Below, piece by piece: positions 8,961 to 16,660 of a stretch of DNA of 64,000 bases; position 1 is the first letter of the stretch; each line of letters opens with the position of its first letter. Below the pieces are notes generated by a model that made no database searches, was not told the DNA's origin, and was given only the letters and a program-made list of their open reading frames with translations. The position numbers were made by a program, and so were the translations under genes. Source of the DNA: Rhizobium sp. CSW-27 (GTDB taxonomy: Bacteria; Pseudomonadota; Alphaproteobacteria; Rhizobiales; Rhizobiaceae); the NCBI RefSeq assembly GCF_018760785.1, contig NZ_JAHHZO010000010.1, positions 168,982 to 232,981 on the forward strand. The letters run 5' to 3'.

Positions 8961-9576
8961 AACGCCTCTCGATACTTAACTTCGAGACGGTGCCAGCCAT
9001 CCATTCGGTGACACCGGCATAGGTTTCGCCGCTGTCGAATATCCAAGCAACCATGGCCTGTTTTCCGCATAAATATCTTCGCTTGAAGCCCATTCTGTGA
9101 GTGACGATCCGCATCTTGTCAATATTCAATGCATGCTTCTGGGACATTCGAAGGAATGAGATGGGACATCAGGAAATTTCTTTCCCGGTCGACATTGTTA
9201 TTTACGACACAGAGATATCCAATATATTATTGATGGAGCAAAATCTGGAAAATTCTCCCTTTGGTTGTCCTGTCCGACCATGCCAGGAAATTTTTGTATC
9301 ATACGAAATGTCGTATACTCCATTTCCCGTCTCCCGATTACATTTCCGAGAGACCTCCTTTATACCCGGCTGTGCCAATCGGCCTGCCTGGACAATCCGT
9401 CTCCTTGGTCACTCCTGATTTCGTCCCGACACGTTTGGGCTGTACACTCACTGTCTCATTGGGGGAGCCTTCGGTTATTCCCCTGAAATTTCAGGGAAGT
9501 TCACAAGGTTGTCGCACAAATCGGGGAGGCTGCGGCGTTCCATGAAGCCTTGCCGGCGGTTGATCTGCCGGACCTG
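8961..9576. other. AT-rich intergenic region
   Basis: About 600 bases, clearly more AT-rich than the surroundings between 9100 and 9480. It contains a TTGACA hexamer on the minus strand (9117-9122), a TACGA/TCGTA inverted repeat near 9300, and the 16-bp palindrome listed separately. It probably holds the promoters of both the minus-strand polysaccharide operon and the plus-strand phosphatase gene. Predicted ORFs here lack ribosome-binding sites and family resemblance. Confidence 0.5.
9481..9496. promoter_or_regulatory. 16-bp perfect palindrome, possible operator
   Basis: CCCTGAAATTTCAGGG reads the same on both strands. It lies about 80 bases before the phosphatase gene in a non-coding region, the usual place for a dimeric repressor site. 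The cognate regulator is unknown. Confidence 0.4.
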
Positions 9577-10422
9577 ATGAAGACAGTCCCGATGCCCTCC
9601 CCCGATATTTCCCCCCGCCTTCCCCAGCATGCCTCGAACCGTCTGCTGCTGATGTCCGCTGCCGCGCTGGAAGCCGGCGAACTGGCGCGTCGCTCGCTGA
9701 AGCGGCGCTATGCCGACCAGATGGTGGCCAAGGCGCCGCGTGATTACCAGACCGAGATCGACGTGGCGGTGGAGGAGATCATCGTGCGGCGCATGCGCGA
9801 GCATTTTCCCGACCACGCCATCACCGGCGAGGAGGCTGTCGCCAATCATGAGGCGGCGGAGGGTGCGCCGCGCATCTATATCGATCCCATCGACGGCACC
9901 ACGAACTATGCCTGGGGCATTCCGCACTTCGGCATGACGATCGCCATCGTCGAACAGGGCGAGGTCACCTGCGGCGTGGTCTATGACAGCATGCAGGACG
10001 AATTGTTCGTCGCCGAGAAGGGCAAGGGCGCGTTTGTCAACGGCGAACGGCTCGTCTGCCGGCCGGTGGACAGCGTCGAGGACGTGCTGATCGGCGCCGG
10101 CCTGCCGATTCCCGGACAGGTGAAGAGCACCAGCGAGGACACCTATTTCGCGGCGCTGCGCCGCCTGATGGCCAACACATCCGGCGTCCGCCGCCTGGGC
10201 TCCGCCTCGCTCTCGCTCGCCTATGTCGCCTGCGGCCGGCTCGACGGCTTCTTCGAGGACGGCCTGTCACTGCACGACTATGGCGCCTCCATGCTGCTGA
10301 TCCGCGAGGCAGGCGGCCGCGTCACCGGCTTTTCCGGCGGCCCGATCGGCCCGCACGGTGACATTCTCGCCTCAAATGGCGCGCTGCATCCCTGGCTGCT
10401 TGAGGGTTTTGCCGGCCGCTGA
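9577..10422 (+). CDS. Inositol-monophosphatase-family phosphatase (possibly HisN-type)
   Basis: A 281-residue cytoplasmic Mg-dependent phosphatase. The metal-binding motifs are visible: GEE in ITGEEAV, IDPIDGTTNYAWG, and the C-terminal DGLSLHDYGASMLL replacing the common WDxAAG. Family members hydrolyse inositol phosphate, histidinol phosphate, 3'-phosphoadenosine phosphate or fructose bisphosphate; sequence alone does not decide. The ATG at 9577 is used; a TTG at 9550 and an ATG at 9592 are alternatives and none has a strong ribosome-binding site. A strong bidirectional terminator follows. Confidence 0.85.
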   Translation: MKTVPMPSPDISPRLPQHASNRLLLMSAAALEAGELARRSLKRRYADQMVAKAPRDYQTEIDVAVEEIIVRRMREHFPDHAITGEEAVANHEAAEGAPRIYIDPIDGTTNYAWGIPHFGMTIAIVEQGEVTCGVVYDSMQDELFVAEKGKGAFVNGERLVCRPVDSVEDVLIGAGLPIPGQVKSTSEDTYFAALRRLMANTSGVRRLGSASLSLAYVACGRLDGFFEDGLSLHDYGASMLLIREAGGRVTGFSGGPIGPHGDILASNGALHPWLLEGFAGR

Positions 10423-10447
10423 GCGGCAGCAGGTCAACCGAACGACG

Positions 10448-10476
10448 AAAACGGCGGGCACCAGACCCGCCGTTTT
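10448..10476. terminator. Bidirectional intrinsic terminator
   Basis: An 11-bp perfect stem AAAACGGCGGG / CCCGCCGTTTT with a 7-base loop lies between two converging genes. The A and T tails make it usable from both strands. Confidence 0.88.
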
Positions 10477-10504
10477 GCTGTCGTTCACGCAGTGAAAAGA
10501 CGGC

Positions 10505-11596
10505 TCAGACCGTTACCCGCACCACGTCGAGGCTCGCCGCCGTCGTCGCACGCCCCTCCACCCGGCCGGAGTCGACCAGCCGGTTGTCGCGGTAAAGCGC
10601 ATAGGCTGCGGGAACCAGCCGCGCGCGGGCGCCCCTTTCCCAGCGGATGGACGGGCTGGTCATCGCCTTCAGGCGCGTGCCGTCAGCGAGTTCCACGTCC
10701 ACCATGATATGGCTGCCGAAATCGGTCGAGCGCAACACGGTTGCCCCCGCCTCCCCGTCGGTCGCGGCAAGGCCGAGCGCTTCGGGGCGCACGGCCAGCA
10801 CCGCCGGCCCATCCTGCACACCGACGGCGATCGACACATGCGGATGACGGAAAGTGCCGCCTTCGACATTGGCCGCGATGAAGTTCATCTGGCCGATGAA
10901 GCCGGCCACGAACTGGGTCTGCGGGTTGCGGTAGATGATGTCCGGGGCATCGGCCTGTTCACACTGTCCGTTGCGCAGCACCACGATCCGGTCAGCCATG
11001 GCGAGCGCTTCGTCCTGGCCGTGGGTCACGAAGAGCGTGGTGATGCCGAGCCGCTGCTGGATGTCGCGCACCTCCTCGCGCAGCCGCTCGCGCAGATGCT
11101 GGTCAAGGCTGGCGAAGGGTTCGTCCAGCAGCAGGATCTTCGGCTCCAGCACCAGCGAACGGGCGAGCGCCACGCGCTGCTGCTGCCCGCCGGACAGCTG
11201 GAAGGTCTGGCGATGGCCGTAGCCGCCAAGCCCGACAAGCTCCAGCGCCTCCTCCACCTTGCGGCGGATTTCGGAGCGCGGCAGCCGGCGCAGCTTGAGG
11301 CCGAAGGCGATATTGTTGAACACGTTCATGTGGCTCCACAACGCATGGCTCTGGAACACCATGCCGGTCGGGCGCCGGTCGGGCGGCAGGCGGCTGACAT
11401 CCTGCCCGTCGATGCGGATCGCACCCGAGGTCGGCTGCTCGAAGCCGCCGATCATGCGCAGGATGGTCGACTTGCCGGAGCCGGATGGCCCCAGCAGGCA
11501 GACGAGTTCGCCATCTGCCACATCCAGCGAAAAATCATCGACCGCCACGGTGCTGGCGAAGGACTTGCGCAGGCTCTCGATCGTCAATCTGGCCAT
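10505..11596 (-). CDS. ABC transporter ATP-binding protein (PotA/FbpC type)
   Basis: A 363-residue ATPase. It shows Walker A GPSGSGKST, Q-loop, signature LSGGQQQRVALARSL, Walker B ILLLDEP and the H-loop VTHGQDEA, then a C-terminal TOBE-like domain (about 280-350). This layout is that of the importers for polyamines, iron(III), thiamine or related solutes. It is the last gene of the operon and energises uptake through the two permeases encoded just upstream. The substrate is not determined. Confidence 0.92.
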   Translation of the reverse strand: MARLTIESLRKSFASTVAVDDFSLDVADGELVCLLGPSGSGKSTILRMIGGFEQPTSGAIRIDGQDVSRLPPDRRPTGMVFQSHALWSHMNVFNNIAFGLKLRRLPRSEIRRKVEEALELVGLGGYGHRQTFQLSGGQQQRVALARSLVLEPKILLLDEPFASLDQHLRERLREEVRDIQQRLGITTLFVTHGQDEALAMADRIVVLRNGQCEQADAPDIIYRNPQTQFVAGFIGQMNFIAANVEGGTFRHPHVSIAVGVQDGPAVLAVRPEALGLAATDGEAGATVLRSTDFGSHIMVDVELADGTRLKAMTSPSIRWERGARARLVPAAYALYRDNRLVDSGRVEGRATTAASLDVVRVTV

Positions 11597-11625
11597 GGTC
11601 TACTCTTTCATGATTGCACGGCGCC

Positions 11626-12453
11626 TCAGGCGCCAAATCCCTTGGCGAAGGCCCCGGTGCCGATGACGCGGCGGGCAAACATCAGGGCGATGAAGGACGG
11701 AACCCACAGGATCACGGAGAGCACCGCGCCGTACTGGATCACGACCTGATTGTTGATGAAGTTGATCATCAGCACCGGCATGGTGCGGATCTGCGGCGCG
11801 CCGATCAGCCAGGCGCCTTCGGTCTCGTAGAAGGTGGAGACGAAGGTGAGCAGCACGGCCGCAAAGATCGTCGGGCCGGCCTGTGGCAGGGTGATCGACC
11901 AGAAAACGCGCAAGGGTCCGGCGCCAACATCGCGCGCTGCCTCTTCCATGCGCCGGTCCACCGCCTGGAAGGCCGCGACCGGGATCCAGATCATCAGCAT
12001 CAGCGTGCCGACCAGCTGGATCAGCACCACGCCCCAGAAGGTGGCGATCAGGTTCAGCTGCAGGAAGATCGCCGCGATTGCCACCAGCAGGCCGAATTTC
12101 GGAAAGGCATGCGAGGCAAGGAAGGACAGGAAGAACAGGTCGCGGCCCGGAAACTTCATCCGCGCGAAGGCGTAAGCCGCCGGAAGGCAGATCAGTGCGG
12201 AGAGCGCCGTCACTGTCGCCGACAACCTGAGGCTGATCGACAGCGCCTCCCATACATCGGCGCGCGACAGCGTCTGGTCCCAGAAGCGCAGGCCGAATTT
12301 CTGCGGGATCACCGAAGGATAGCGCCACACCTCGGTAAAGGCCCAGGTGAAGACGACGAGAAGCGGCACGGCGATGACGATCGCCAGCAGGATCGTGAAG
12401 GCCAACCCTGTCCAGTCGAAGCGGCCGGAGGTGGAGGAATACGTCCGGATCAT
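11626..12453 (-). CDS. ABC transporter permease (second subunit)
   Basis: A 275-residue inner-membrane protein with about six hydrophobic segments. The EAA loop with the conserved glycine is visible in the segment EAARDVGAGPLRVFWSITLP, which contacts the ATPase. It belongs to the binding-protein-dependent permease family used with PotA-like ATPases. The start overlaps the stop of the first permease as ATGA, indicating coupled translation. Confidence 0.9.
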   Translation of the reverse strand: MIRTYSSTSGRFDWTGLAFTILLAIVIAVPLLVVFTWAFTEVWRYPSVIPQKFGLRFWDQTLSRADVWEALSISLRLSATVTALSALICLPAAYAFARMKFPGRDLFFLSFLASHAFPKFGLLVAIAAIFLQLNLIATFWGVVLIQLVGTLMLMIWIPVAAFQAVDRRMEEAARDVGAGPLRVFWSITLPQAGPTIFAAVLLTFVSTFYETEGAWLIGAPQIRTMPVLMINFINNQVVIQYGAVLSVILWVPSFIALMFARRVIGTGAFAKGFGA

Positions 12454-13340
12454 CTGCTCTGGCTCCTCTGGTTGCGGGCGATCGACCAGACATAGAAGAT
12501 GCCGAAGAACAGGCAGAAGACGAAGGAGATGACGGCCTGCGTCTTGGCGTTCAGCGGATCGTAGAGATCGTTGAAGGTGCGCAGCATGAAGGGACCCATC
12601 ATTTCCGGCGAGGCCGGGCCCAGCACGTAAGGCAGCGTGAAGGAGGAAAAGATGCCGAGCACGGTGAAGGAGATCGTCACCAGGATGGAATTGCCCATGC
12701 GCGGCAGGATGATGTGCCAGAAGACGCGGATCGGACCGGCACCGACATCACGCGCCGCCTCGACGGCGCTGTTGGAAATGCCGGCGAGACCGGCCGTCAG
12801 CATCAGCACGGTCAGCGGCAGGTTGTCCCAGACAAGCCCGATCACCGGACCCCAGGGGGTGAGATAGGGGCTTGGGATCTTGGGCAGGCCGACGGCATTC
12901 AGCAGGATGTCAACCGTGCCGTTCGGTCCGATGGTGCGGATCAGCGCATAGGACAGGATGATCGACGGAACGAACATCGGGAAGATCGCGAGGCTCTGCA
13001 CCAGATCGGCGAAGCGGCTGGTGGAAAAGCGCAGGTAGAGCGCAATCGGCAGGCCGACGAGGAGCAGCAGCACGGCGCAGACGCCGGTGGTCCACAGCGT
13101 CAGCGCCAGATTGGCGCGGCTATAGGGGTCGGAGAAAAAGAACCGGTACGAAGCCGTGCTGAACTGCACGCCGTCCGTTGCCTCGACGAAGAGGGTCGAG
13201 ACGATGGCGGCGATGATCGGGTAGATGATCAGCCACCCGACGAGAAACACCGGAAGGGCAACAAGGAGGAGGCCTTTCAGCCCCCTCCCGATTGCCGGCT
13301 CGGATCCACCGGTGGCGGACGCAGTTGCCGTGTCTGCCAT
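12450..13340 (-). CDS. ABC transporter permease (first subunit)
   Basis: A 296-residue inner-membrane permease with a short hydrophilic N-terminus and about six transmembrane segments. The EAA loop reads EAARDVGAGPIRVFWHIILP. It begins two bases after the stop of the binding-protein gene and overlaps the next permease gene by four bases, so the four genes form one operon. Confidence 0.9.
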   Translation of the reverse strand: MADTATASATGGSEPAIGRGLKGLLLVALPVFLVGWLIIYPIIAAIVSTLFVEATDGVQFSTASYRFFFSDPYSRANLALTLWTTGVCAVLLLLVGLPIALYLRFSTSRFADLVQSLAIFPMFVPSIILSYALIRTIGPNGTVDILLNAVGLPKIPSPYLTPWGPVIGLVWDNLPLTVLMLTAGLAGISNSAVEAARDVGAGPIRVFWHIILPRMGNSILVTISFTVLGIFSSFTLPYVLGPASPEMMGPFMLRTFNDLYDPLNAKTQAVISFVFCLFFGIFYVWSIARNQRSQSR

Positions 13341-13342
13341 GA

Positions 13343-14488
13343 TCAGCCGCGTGCGAGACCGGTCGCCACGTTGCGGTACCAGCCGTCATTGATGGCTGCA
13401 TTCCAGTCGCCGCCCGGGAAGGTCGGGATGGAATTCGGCACGACGTCCTTGTACTTCTCGCGCAGGTCGGCTGCGACGTTGTCCCAGGTCACGCCCGGGA
13501 AACCGCCGATCTGGGTGATGACGGCCGACTGCATCTCGCTCGTCAGCAGGAAGTCGGCAAGCTTGAGGGCCGCATCCTTGTTGGCGCCGTTGGAGAAGAC
13601 CGTCAGTCGGGAGAAGCCGCCGCAGAGCGCGAGGTCGGTCAACTGAACGAGGCCGGTCGTTTCCGGCAGAACGCCCTGCGACATGGCCTGCAGCACCTGG
13701 TCCGACCAGACCGGAACCATGGTGACGACGCCCTGCGAAAGGAGCTGGATCGACTGGGTGTTGCCGGAGGTATAGGCGCCCTTCTCATACAGGAAAGGAG
13801 CCATGTCCTTCAGCACGGCCCAGGCCGGCGTCAGCGACTTTTCGGCATAATCGGCCGAGAAATTGGCGATGGTGAATTTCGACGGATCGCGACCGTTCAC
13901 CTCGTGGATGGCGCGACGAACGAAATTGCCGCCGGAGCCGCCCTTGTCCGGACGGTTGTAGATGAACTGGCCGGGGTTCTTCTTGACCCAGGCAACCAGC
14001 TGTTCCCAGGTCTTCGGCGCGTCCTTCGGGTCGAGCTTGGTCTTGTCGTAGGCGAGCAGGACCTGCGAGCCGCGATAAGGCAGCTGCTGCGGCATGTCGA
14101 TTGCGGCGCGGTTGATCTTGCCGTAGCTCGGCACATTCTCGGCCGAGAAGGTGACCCAGAGGCCGGCCTCGACGCCGCCGGCCGGCAGGCGCGCATCGAA
14201 GTTCTCGAAGACGTCGGCCTGCGGATCGGCCTTGCTCTTCAGTGCGGCCAGCGCACGGTCGGCAATGGCGCGAAGGCCGTTGTCATCGCCGGCATCGACC
14301 AGCTTCACCTTCATGCCGGGATTGGCCTTCTGGAAGGCCGGAATGATGGTGTTGTTCCAGAAATCGATGATGTTGTTGTCCGAGCCGCTGTAGACCTGGA
14401 TCGTCTTGTCGTCGGCGAGAGCGAGGGAAGGAAGGGCGCTGGCTGCTGCAACGGCAGAGCCTGCCGCCAGGAATTCGCGTCTGTTCAT
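13343..14488 (-). CDS. Periplasmic solute-binding protein of the ABC importer
   Basis: A 381-residue family 1 extracellular binding protein. The ATG at 14488 is chosen because MNRREFLAAG starts a twin-arginine-like signal sequence ending near ALADD, and GGAG lies 8 bases upstream; the ORF is open further up but that part is not protein-like. The mature part begins with IQVYSGSDNN and contains the typical long hinge region. The order binding protein, two permeases, ATPase matches importers for polyamines, iron or thiamine-like solutes. The ligand cannot be assigned. Confidence 0.88.
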   Translation of the reverse strand: MNRREFLAAGSAVAAASALPSLALADDKTIQVYSGSDNNIIDFWNNTIIPAFQKANPGMKVKLVDAGDDNGLRAIADRALAALKSKADPQADVFENFDARLPAGGVEAGLWVTFSAENVPSYGKINRAAIDMPQQLPYRGSQVLLAYDKTKLDPKDAPKTWEQLVAWVKKNPGQFIYNRPDKGGSGGNFVRRAIHEVNGRDPSKFTIANFSADYAEKSLTPAWAVLKDMAPFLYEKGAYTSGNTQSIQLLSQGVVTMVPVWSDQVLQAMSQGVLPETTGLVQLTDLALCGGFSRLTVFSNGANKDAALKLADFLLTSEMQSAVITQIGGFPGVTWDNVAADLREKYKDVVPNSIPTFPGGDWNAAINDGWYRNVATGLARG

Positions 14489-14916
14489 GGGTCTGTCTCC
14501 GGATGTGGGACGGCCTGGCCCGCTTGTCCGGGCCGGCGATAACGCGGCGACCCTAGGCAGGCTGAATGACAGCTGGATGATCGTTCGATGACAGTTCCTT
14601 GTAATTTGCACAGCTGTGCGAACTTTTTGGAGCGGCGACGATGCATGCGCGGGCCGGGCGGAATGTCAGCCGGGCCCCAGGAATTGCGTGCGGCAATAAG
14701 ACTTCATTAGCAAAAACGAAATATCTTGGATCAACCATGCAATTGATGGCGTCGAACAGACTGTCGACGGCATGATGCCGTATCCAAGCAAAGCGCCTGC
14801 ATTTTCGCGCGGCACATCCGGCCGACCGCGTCTCAAGCCCGGCGCAGGATCGAACGGCTATTCTGGCGGACAATCGATTGGCTTGACCTGCAACCGAAGT
14901 TCGGAGACTTCCGCCC
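14489..14916. other. Divergent promoter region of ABC importer and cheW
   Basis: About 430 bases between divergent genes. It holds the 12-bp palindrome at 14608-14619, about 120 bases ahead of the importer operon, and an AT-rich stretch around 14700-14750. No gene is supported. Confidence 0.5.
14608..14619. promoter_or_regulatory. Palindrome GCACAGCTGTGC, possible operator
   Basis: A perfect 12-bp dyad extended by near-symmetric TT and GAA flanks, upstream of the binding-protein gene. The placement suits a repressor of the importer operon; the regulator is not identified. Confidence 0.35.
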
Positions 14917-15393
14917 ATGAGCGTGCCCCAGACCACCACCGGCGACGAACTGCTGGAGATCATCGCCTTCCGGCTGCATTCCCAGGAATTCTGCGTGCGC
15001 ACGACCTCCATCCGCGAAATCCGCGGCTGGGCGCCGGTGACGCCGCTGCCGCATGCGCCCTATGACGTGATCGGCGTGATGAACCTGCGCGGCACCGTCA
15101 TCCCGATCGTCGATCTCGCCGTGAAGCTCGGCATGCCCAACACGGAGGTCAACGAGCGCAGTGCAATCGTGGTGACCGACATCAAGGGCATGACCGTCGG
15201 CCTGCTGGTGGATCGCGTATCCGATATCATGACCATCCCGTCGAGCCGCCTGCAGCCCGTACCAATGGCGGCGGGCTCCAGTTCCGCCTTTTCCGACGGG
15301 ATCATCGCCCATGACAGCGGCATGATCTGCTTCCTCAACCTGGAACGGATGTTTGCGCTCGATGACGCCGACGACTGGGGCATGGTGGCCTGA
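14917..15393 (+). CDS. cheW: Chemotaxis coupling protein CheW
   Basis: A 158-residue protein consisting almost wholly of one CheW domain (about residues 13-148). It links methyl-accepting receptors to the CheA kinase at the inner membrane. Family motifs include REIRGWAPVTPLP, GVMNLRGTVIPIVDL and GLLVDRVSDI. The gene stands alone: no cheA, cheY or receptor gene is in the window, so it is an orphan copy that may serve a receptor encoded elsewhere. It is followed by a GC-rich hairpin terminator. Confidence 0.92.
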   Translation: MSVPQTTTGDELLEIIAFRLHSQEFCVRTTSIREIRGWAPVTPLPHAPYDVIGVMNLRGTVIPIVDLAVKLGMPNTEVNERSAIVVTDIKGMTVGLLVDRVSDIMTIPSSRLQPVPMAAGSSSAFSDGIIAHDSGMICFLNLERMFALDDADDWGMVA

Positions 15394-15426
15394 GGCCGCC
15401 CCGACCCTTACCGGACGCCACCGGTG

Positions 15427-15450
15427 AACGGGCGCCCCGCGGCGCCCGTT
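15427..15450 (+). terminator. Hairpin terminator after cheW
   Basis: A perfect 10-bp stem AACGGGCGCC / GGCGCCCGTT with a CCGC loop. The T tract is weak, and the hairpin lies between convergent genes, so it may serve both. Confidence 0.7.
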
Positions 15451-15466
15451 GTCGTTTGCGCCGGTA

Positions 15467-16498
15467 TCAGAAGCTTGCGGCGAGACGGCGGTGAATGGCC
15501 GTCAGTCCGCCGAACTTGCGTTCGTTGAGCTGGCGCTCCCAGCGCAGGGCAGTCGCGACGATGTGGTCGAGATCATCATGGCGCGGCGTCCAGCCGAACA
15601 GGCGGCGGGCGCGGGTGGCGTCGGCCACGACCGACGCGGTATCGCCGGCGCGGCGCGGCGCATAGCGCACCTCAAACGGCCGCCGCTCCACCCGCATTAC
15701 CGCATTGAGCACGTCCAGCACCGAGTAGCCGCGGCCATAGCCGCAATTGGCGACCTGTGGCTGGCCACCGCGCCGGAGGTAGGCGAGCGCCTTCAGATGC
15801 GCCTCCACCAGATCGCTGACATGGATGTAGTCGCGAATGCCGGTGCCGTCGGGTGTCGGATAATCGGTGCCATAGACATCGACCCCGCTGCGCAGACCAA
15901 GGGCCGCCTCGCAGGCGATCTTGATGAGATGCGTGGCGCCTTCGGTGGAAAGGCCCGCCCTGCCGGCGGGATCGGCACCGGCGACATTGAAATAGCGCAG
16001 CGCCACATAGCGGAAATCATGGGCGGCGCTCGCGTCGCGCAGCATCTGCTCGGCCATCAGCTTTGACTGGCCATAGGGGTTGTTCGGCAGCGTCACGGCG
16101 CTTTCGGTCACCGGAACGCCATCCGGCACCTCGCCATAGACGGCAGCCGTCGAGGAGAACACGAAATGCCGGATGCCAGCCTGAATGGCGGCCGCCGCCA
16201 GTTGCCCGGTCTTGGCGCTGTTGTTGTCGTAATAGTCGAGCGGATGCAGCACCGATTGCGGCACCACGATGGAACCGGCAAGATGCAGCACGGCATCCAC
16301 GGCATTTTCCGCGAAGATGCGAGCCAGCAGATCCCGGTCGCCCACATCGCCGAGATAGAAGCGCGCCGGATCGGGCACCGCCCAGCGAAAGCCGGTGGAC
16401 AGCCTGTCCAGCACCACCACCTCCTCGCCCGCGTCGAGCAGGGCCCAGACCATATGGCTGCCGATATAGCCGGCGCCCCCGGTCACAAGAACTGCCAT
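15467..16498 (-). CDS. galE: UDP-glucose 4-epimerase
   Basis: A 343-residue extended short-chain dehydrogenase that interconverts UDP-glucose and UDP-galactose, supplying galactose for exopolysaccharide and LPS. The N-terminus MAVLVTGGAGYIGSH is diagnostic, with the YGQSK catalytic motif and the VFSSTAAVYGE segment. The start at 16498 is preferred: it gives the canonical N-terminus and GGAG lies 9 bases upstream. That start codon lies inside a 13-bp inverted repeat (16496-16540), which could influence translation. Confidence 0.93.
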   Translation of the reverse strand: MAVLVTGGAGYIGSHMVWALLDAGEEVVVLDRLSTGFRWAVPDPARFYLGDVGDRDLLARIFAENAVDAVLHLAGSIVVPQSVLHPLDYYDNNSAKTGQLAAAAIQAGIRHFVFSSTAAVYGEVPDGVPVTESAVTLPNNPYGQSKLMAEQMLRDASAAHDFRYVALRYFNVAGADPAGRAGLSTEGATHLIKIACEAALGLRSGVDVYGTDYPTPDGTGIRDYIHVSDLVEAHLKALAYLRRGGQPQVANCGYGRGYSVLDVLNAVMRVERRPFEVRYAPRRAGDTASVVADATRARRLFGWTPRHDDLDHIVATALRWERQLNERKFGGLTAIHRRLAASF

Positions 16499-16540
16499 GG
16501 TTCGATGCTCCTGCCTGATGTTTCGGCGCATCGAACCATG
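16496..16540 (-). promoter_or_regulatory. 13-bp inverted repeat enclosing the galE start codon
   Basis: CATGGTTCGATGC (16496-16508) and GCATCGAACCATG (16528-16540) are perfect reverse complements separated by 19 bases. In the galE mRNA the start codon would be paired and the AGGA ribosome-binding site would sit at the loop edge. The pairing is seen directly; a regulatory role is inference. Confidence 0.55.
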
Positions 16541-16660
16541 CGGGACCTTCACCGCGCCTTACCGGCAAAGCCTCATGCGGAGCATTGTTTGCGCAAGGGA
16601 AAACGGAGGATTTCCGCAATCGCTCGCATTTGACGGATCAAGGCGTGGCGGGCGCCCGCC

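Noticed and set aside
9101..9418. ORF of 105 codons in the AT-rich gap
   Set aside because: No ribosome-binding site, mixed composition and no recognisable family; the region is more likely regulatory.
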